Below are positions 61,715 through 64,000 of a stretch of DNA of 64,000 nucleotides, in pieces; the stretch's first letter is position 1, and each line of letters starts with the position of its first letter. The DNA is from Sphingobacterium sp. B16(2022). Its GTDB lineage: Bacteria; Bacteroidota; Bacteroidia; Sphingobacteriales; Sphingobacteriaceae. Both the position numbers and the translations under genes were made by a program. A model generated the notes under the pieces. The model made no database searches and was not told the origin of the DNA. It saw only the letters and a program-made list of their open reading frames with translations. The stretch lies in NCBI RefSeq assembly GCF_012030425.1, contig NZ_JAAUVN010000001.1, forward strand, positions 930,001 through 994,000, given 5' to 3'.

Positions 61715-64000
61715 GATAAAAGTATTTAGTTTGATCCTAATACTTTTATTAGGAACTGGGGAATTACTGGCCCAGAATAAGACTTTTCAAATAAAAGGAA
61801 AGGTGGTTGCAGAAAATGTAGCAGTCGATCATGCTACCGTGAGGATATCTGGGTTTGACAAAACACTTATGACCAATGATTTGGGGGAATTTGAATTGAC
61901 TCTTCCATCTACGGGAGCTTTATTTAAAATACAGATCAGCAAGGTAGGGTATATAACCACCTCTCGGGAAGTTGGTGCTCAGAATAATGATACGCTTTTA
62001 CTGGAAATGAGACCTGATACTCGTATACTAGAAGAGGTAAATATCCAAACCGGATACCAAGCAATACCTAAGGAAAGAGCTACAGGTTCTTTTGAACAAG
62101 TGAACAATAAATTATTCAACCGACAGATTGGTATGGACGTTATCAGCAGATTAGACGGTATCATGCCCAATCTTTTATTTGATAAGCGTGGTGGAAATGA
62201 ATCAAATATGATTTTAAGAGGAGTAGGAAGCTTAGAGGGGTCGCAAGCGACAGCTCCATTGATAGTTCTTGATAATTTTCCGTTCGAAGGGGATCTCAGT
62301 AGTATCAATCCCAATGATGTGGAAAGTGTAACCATGCTGAAAGATGCAGCTGCCTCATCCATCTGGGGAGCAAAAGCTGGTAATGGTGTTTTAGTCATCA
62401 CGACAAAAAAAGGTAGTCTATCTTCCAAATGGAGACTTTCTATGACTGTAAACACAACATTCACGGAAAAGCCTGATCTTTTTTATTTACCGCAGATGAC
62501 TTCTAGTGAGTTTATAGATGTGGAAAGATTTCTATTTGATAAAGGAGTTTTTAATAACGCTTTGAGTAATAACACTACCCGACCTGTACAGACTCCAGTA
62601 GTGGAATTGTTAGAGAAAAATAGAAAGGGGCTGATTTCTGATGATGACCTGGAATTTGAAATTGATCGGTACCGTACCATTGACTTAAGAGACGATCTGA
62701 ATCAATATTTCTATCGAACAGGTATCAGCCAGCAATATGCTACTTCTCTGAGCGGTGGAACTGATAAACTCAGTTCCTATATTTCCATGGGATATGATCA
62801 TAATGTGTCAAATGCGGTCGGGAATCGATCAAAACGGACCAATTTAAATGTAGAAAATACCTTTAAACCTCTTCAGAAATTGGAATTTAGAGTAGGTGTG
62901 AGATATGCTCACCTAGCAAGTGAAAATAATAATTTGGGCGGTCTTTTTATGACAACAAGTCGTCCTATGTATCCGTACGCCGACATTGTCGATGAACTCG
63001 GAAATGCACGGGTAGTAGAGAAAAATTTTAGAAATAATTATCTCGATCAGGTCGATCAACAGGGACATTTATTGGATTGGAGATATAGACCTTATAATGA
63101 GCTGTCTTTAGCAGATAACAACTCTAATACAAATAACCTATTGTTAAGTGGAAGCGTCAAATATGATTTACTACCTTCGCTTTCTGCAGATATACAGTAT
63201 CAGTACAATTATCAACCTGAAACTGGTCGTAACCATTATAGTGAACATAGCTTTTTCAGCCGAAACATGATCAATATGTATAGTTCGGTTACCAATAATA
63301 CCGTCATACGACCTGTGCCAATTGGGGGAATTTTGGATAGATCGCATTCAACCCTAAATTCGAATTCGATTAGAGGGCAATTGGCATATAGTCAAGATTT
63401 TAATGATCAAAACTTCAACGCAATAGGCGGGATGGAGATAAGAGATGTTAAAAGCTCGGGTTTTAATAACCGAGAGTATGGTTATAAGGAAGACTTACTC
63501 TTGAGTTCGCCAGTTGATTATAACAGCAGATTTACTCAGTATGATAATTTAGCTTCGGCAAGTATTATTCCTTTTTCTAATAGTGCTTTTGGAAGGAATG
63601 ATCGCTTTTTATCCTTTTACTTTAATGGTTCCTATATGTTATACAAAAAATATATGCTATCCGCAAGTGTGCGAAGAGATGCGTCTAATTTATTTGGTAT
63701 TGAAACCAATGCAAAATGGAACCCCTTATGGTCAGTAGGTGCTGCTTGGAATTTGCACCATGAATCGTTTATGAAGGAATCTCCGCTACAACTGCTCAAA
63801 ATGAGGGCTACTTATGGTTATAGTGGAAAGGTTCCTGCTGGTTATGGAGCATTAACGACGCTTAAATATAACGGAATTAGTAAGATTGGTAGATTTCCGT
63901 ATGCGGTGGTAGTCAATCCTCCGAATCCACAGTTGAGATGGGAAAAGGTTGCTACGTTAAACCTTGGAATAGACTTTGCTTTAAAAGGAAACTGGCTATC
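61707..64000 (+). CDS. SusC/RagA-like TonB-linked outer-membrane protein (cut by the window end)
   Basis: The frame is open from the ATG at 61707 to the window end. A ribosome-binding AAGGAG lies about 10 bp before the start. It has a signal peptide (VFSLILILLLGTGELLAQ), a carboxypeptidase-regulatory-like domain (IKGKVVAENVAVDHATVRIS), and a plug with ATGSFEQVNNKLFNRQIGMD, MILRGVGSLEGSQATAPLIV and the VTMLKDAAASSIWGAKAGNG signature. The barrel continues past 64000, so 764 residues are visible. It is coupled to the thioredoxin-domain gene; a SusD partner, if any, would be beyond the window. Confidence 0.92.
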   Translation, partial: MIKIKVFSLILILLLGTGELLAQNKTFQIKGKVVAENVAVDHATVRISGFDKTLMTNDLGEFELTLPSTGALFKIQISKVGYITTSREVGAQNNDTLLLEMRPDTRILEEVNIQTGYQAIPKERATGSFEQVNNKLFNRQIGMDVISRLDGIMPNLLFDKRGGNESNMILRGVGSLEGSQATAPLIVLDNFPFEGDLSSINPNDVESVTMLKDAAASSIWGAKAGNGVLVITTKKGSLSSKWRLSMTVNTTFTEKPDLFYLPQMTSSEFIDVERFLFDKGVFNNALSNNTTRPVQTPVVELLEKNRKGLISDDDLEFEIDRYRTIDLRDDLNQYFYRTGISQQYATSLSGGTDKLSSYISMGYDHNVSNAVGNRSKRTNLNVENTFKPLQKLEFRVGVRYAHLASENNNLGGLFMTTSRPMYPYADIVDELGNARVVEKNFRNNYLDQVDQQGHLLDWRYRPYNELSLADNNSNTNNLLLSGSVKYDLLPSLSADIQYQYNYQPETGRNHYSEHSFFSRNMINMYSSVTNNTVIRPVPIGGILDRSHSTLNSNSIRGQLAYSQDFNDQNFNAIGGMEIRDVKSSGFNNREYGYKEDLLLSSPVDYNSRFTQYDNLASASIIPFSNSAFGRNDRFLSFYFNGSYMLYKKYMLSASVRRDASNLFGIETNAKWNPLWSVGAAWNLHHESFMKESPLQLLKMRATYGYSGKVPAGYGALTTLKYNGISKIGRFPYAVVVNPPNPQLRWEKVATLNLGIDFALKGNWL

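Noticed and set aside
1..64000. CRISPR arrays, tRNA or rRNA genes
   Set aside because: No regularly spaced direct repeats and no cloverleaf or conserved rRNA stretches were seen on reading the window.

Overview
The window looks like the chromosome of a Bacteroidota bacterium of the Sphingobacterium/Pedobacter type. The support is the many SusC/RagA-like TonB receptors, a RagB/SusD lipoprotein, ECF sigma/FecR pairs, M60 and M56 metallopeptidases, low-GC intergenic DNA, and a promoter fitting the Bacteroidota pattern TTG-N19-TAnnTTTG (2280-2309). No rRNA, tRNA or CRISPR array was seen. All names come from reading the translated sequence; no database search was run.

Layout. 0.1-7.1 kb: small stress or xenobiotic-response genes, namely an NTF2-like protein, AraC and HxlR regulators, an Old Yellow Enzyme plus short-chain dehydrogenase operon, a flavodoxin-fold quinone reductase beside a frameshifted AraC gene, and a ClbS/DfsB-like protein. 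7.2-9.8 kb: an arsenic operon (arsR, DUF6428, arsC, acr3) with two matching operators. 10.2-17.1 kb: an M60 peptidase, a decayed gene, a MazG-like protein, and a BlaI/M56 pair followed by a TonB-type receptor, with repeated BlaI-like operators before both blaI and the receptor. 17.3-19.1 kb: a short-chain dehydrogenase and an AraC regulator.

19.4-28.1 kb: an ECF sigma/FecR/TonB receptor operon that also encodes a DUF4876 lipoprotein, a DUF6850-like barrel and a diheme peroxidase. 28.2-35.8 kb: the facing locus, with its own ECF sigma and FecR, a SusC/SusD pair and a Tat-exported acid phosphatase, probably for organophosphate scavenging. 36.2-38.2 kb: a TetR-controlled rhodanese/membrane-protein operon with two identical-core palindromes. 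38.4-44.3 kb: a luciferase-like monooxygenase, then an envelope redox operon (DUF5777 barrel, YceI, cytochrome c, Lipoprotein_15 repeats) divergent from an ECF sigma factor paired with a protein that seems to fuse an anti-sigma domain to an outer-membrane barrel. 44.3-49.2 kb: an exported MBL-rhodanese protein, a small membrane protein, a methyltransferase, an AraC regulator and a DJ-1/PfpI protein.

49.3-59.7 kb: an accessory, partly decayed island. It holds orphan hypothetical proteins, fragments, a SMI1/KNR4 protein, two HTH-type proteins plus a 3' fragment of one of them, an M43 protease lacking a usual start codon, an IS4-type insertion sequence, a duplicated stem-loop, and a 129-nt rod-like inverted repeat that may be a structured RNA. 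60.0-64.0 kb: a TlpA-type thioredoxin protein translationally coupled to a SusC-like receptor that runs off the window.

The points most worth following up are the ECF/TonB/DUF4876/DUF6850/diheme-peroxidase operon, the anti-sigma-barrel fusion with the divergent redox operon, the BlaI-M56-TonB receptor circuit, and the 59.6-kb structured element.
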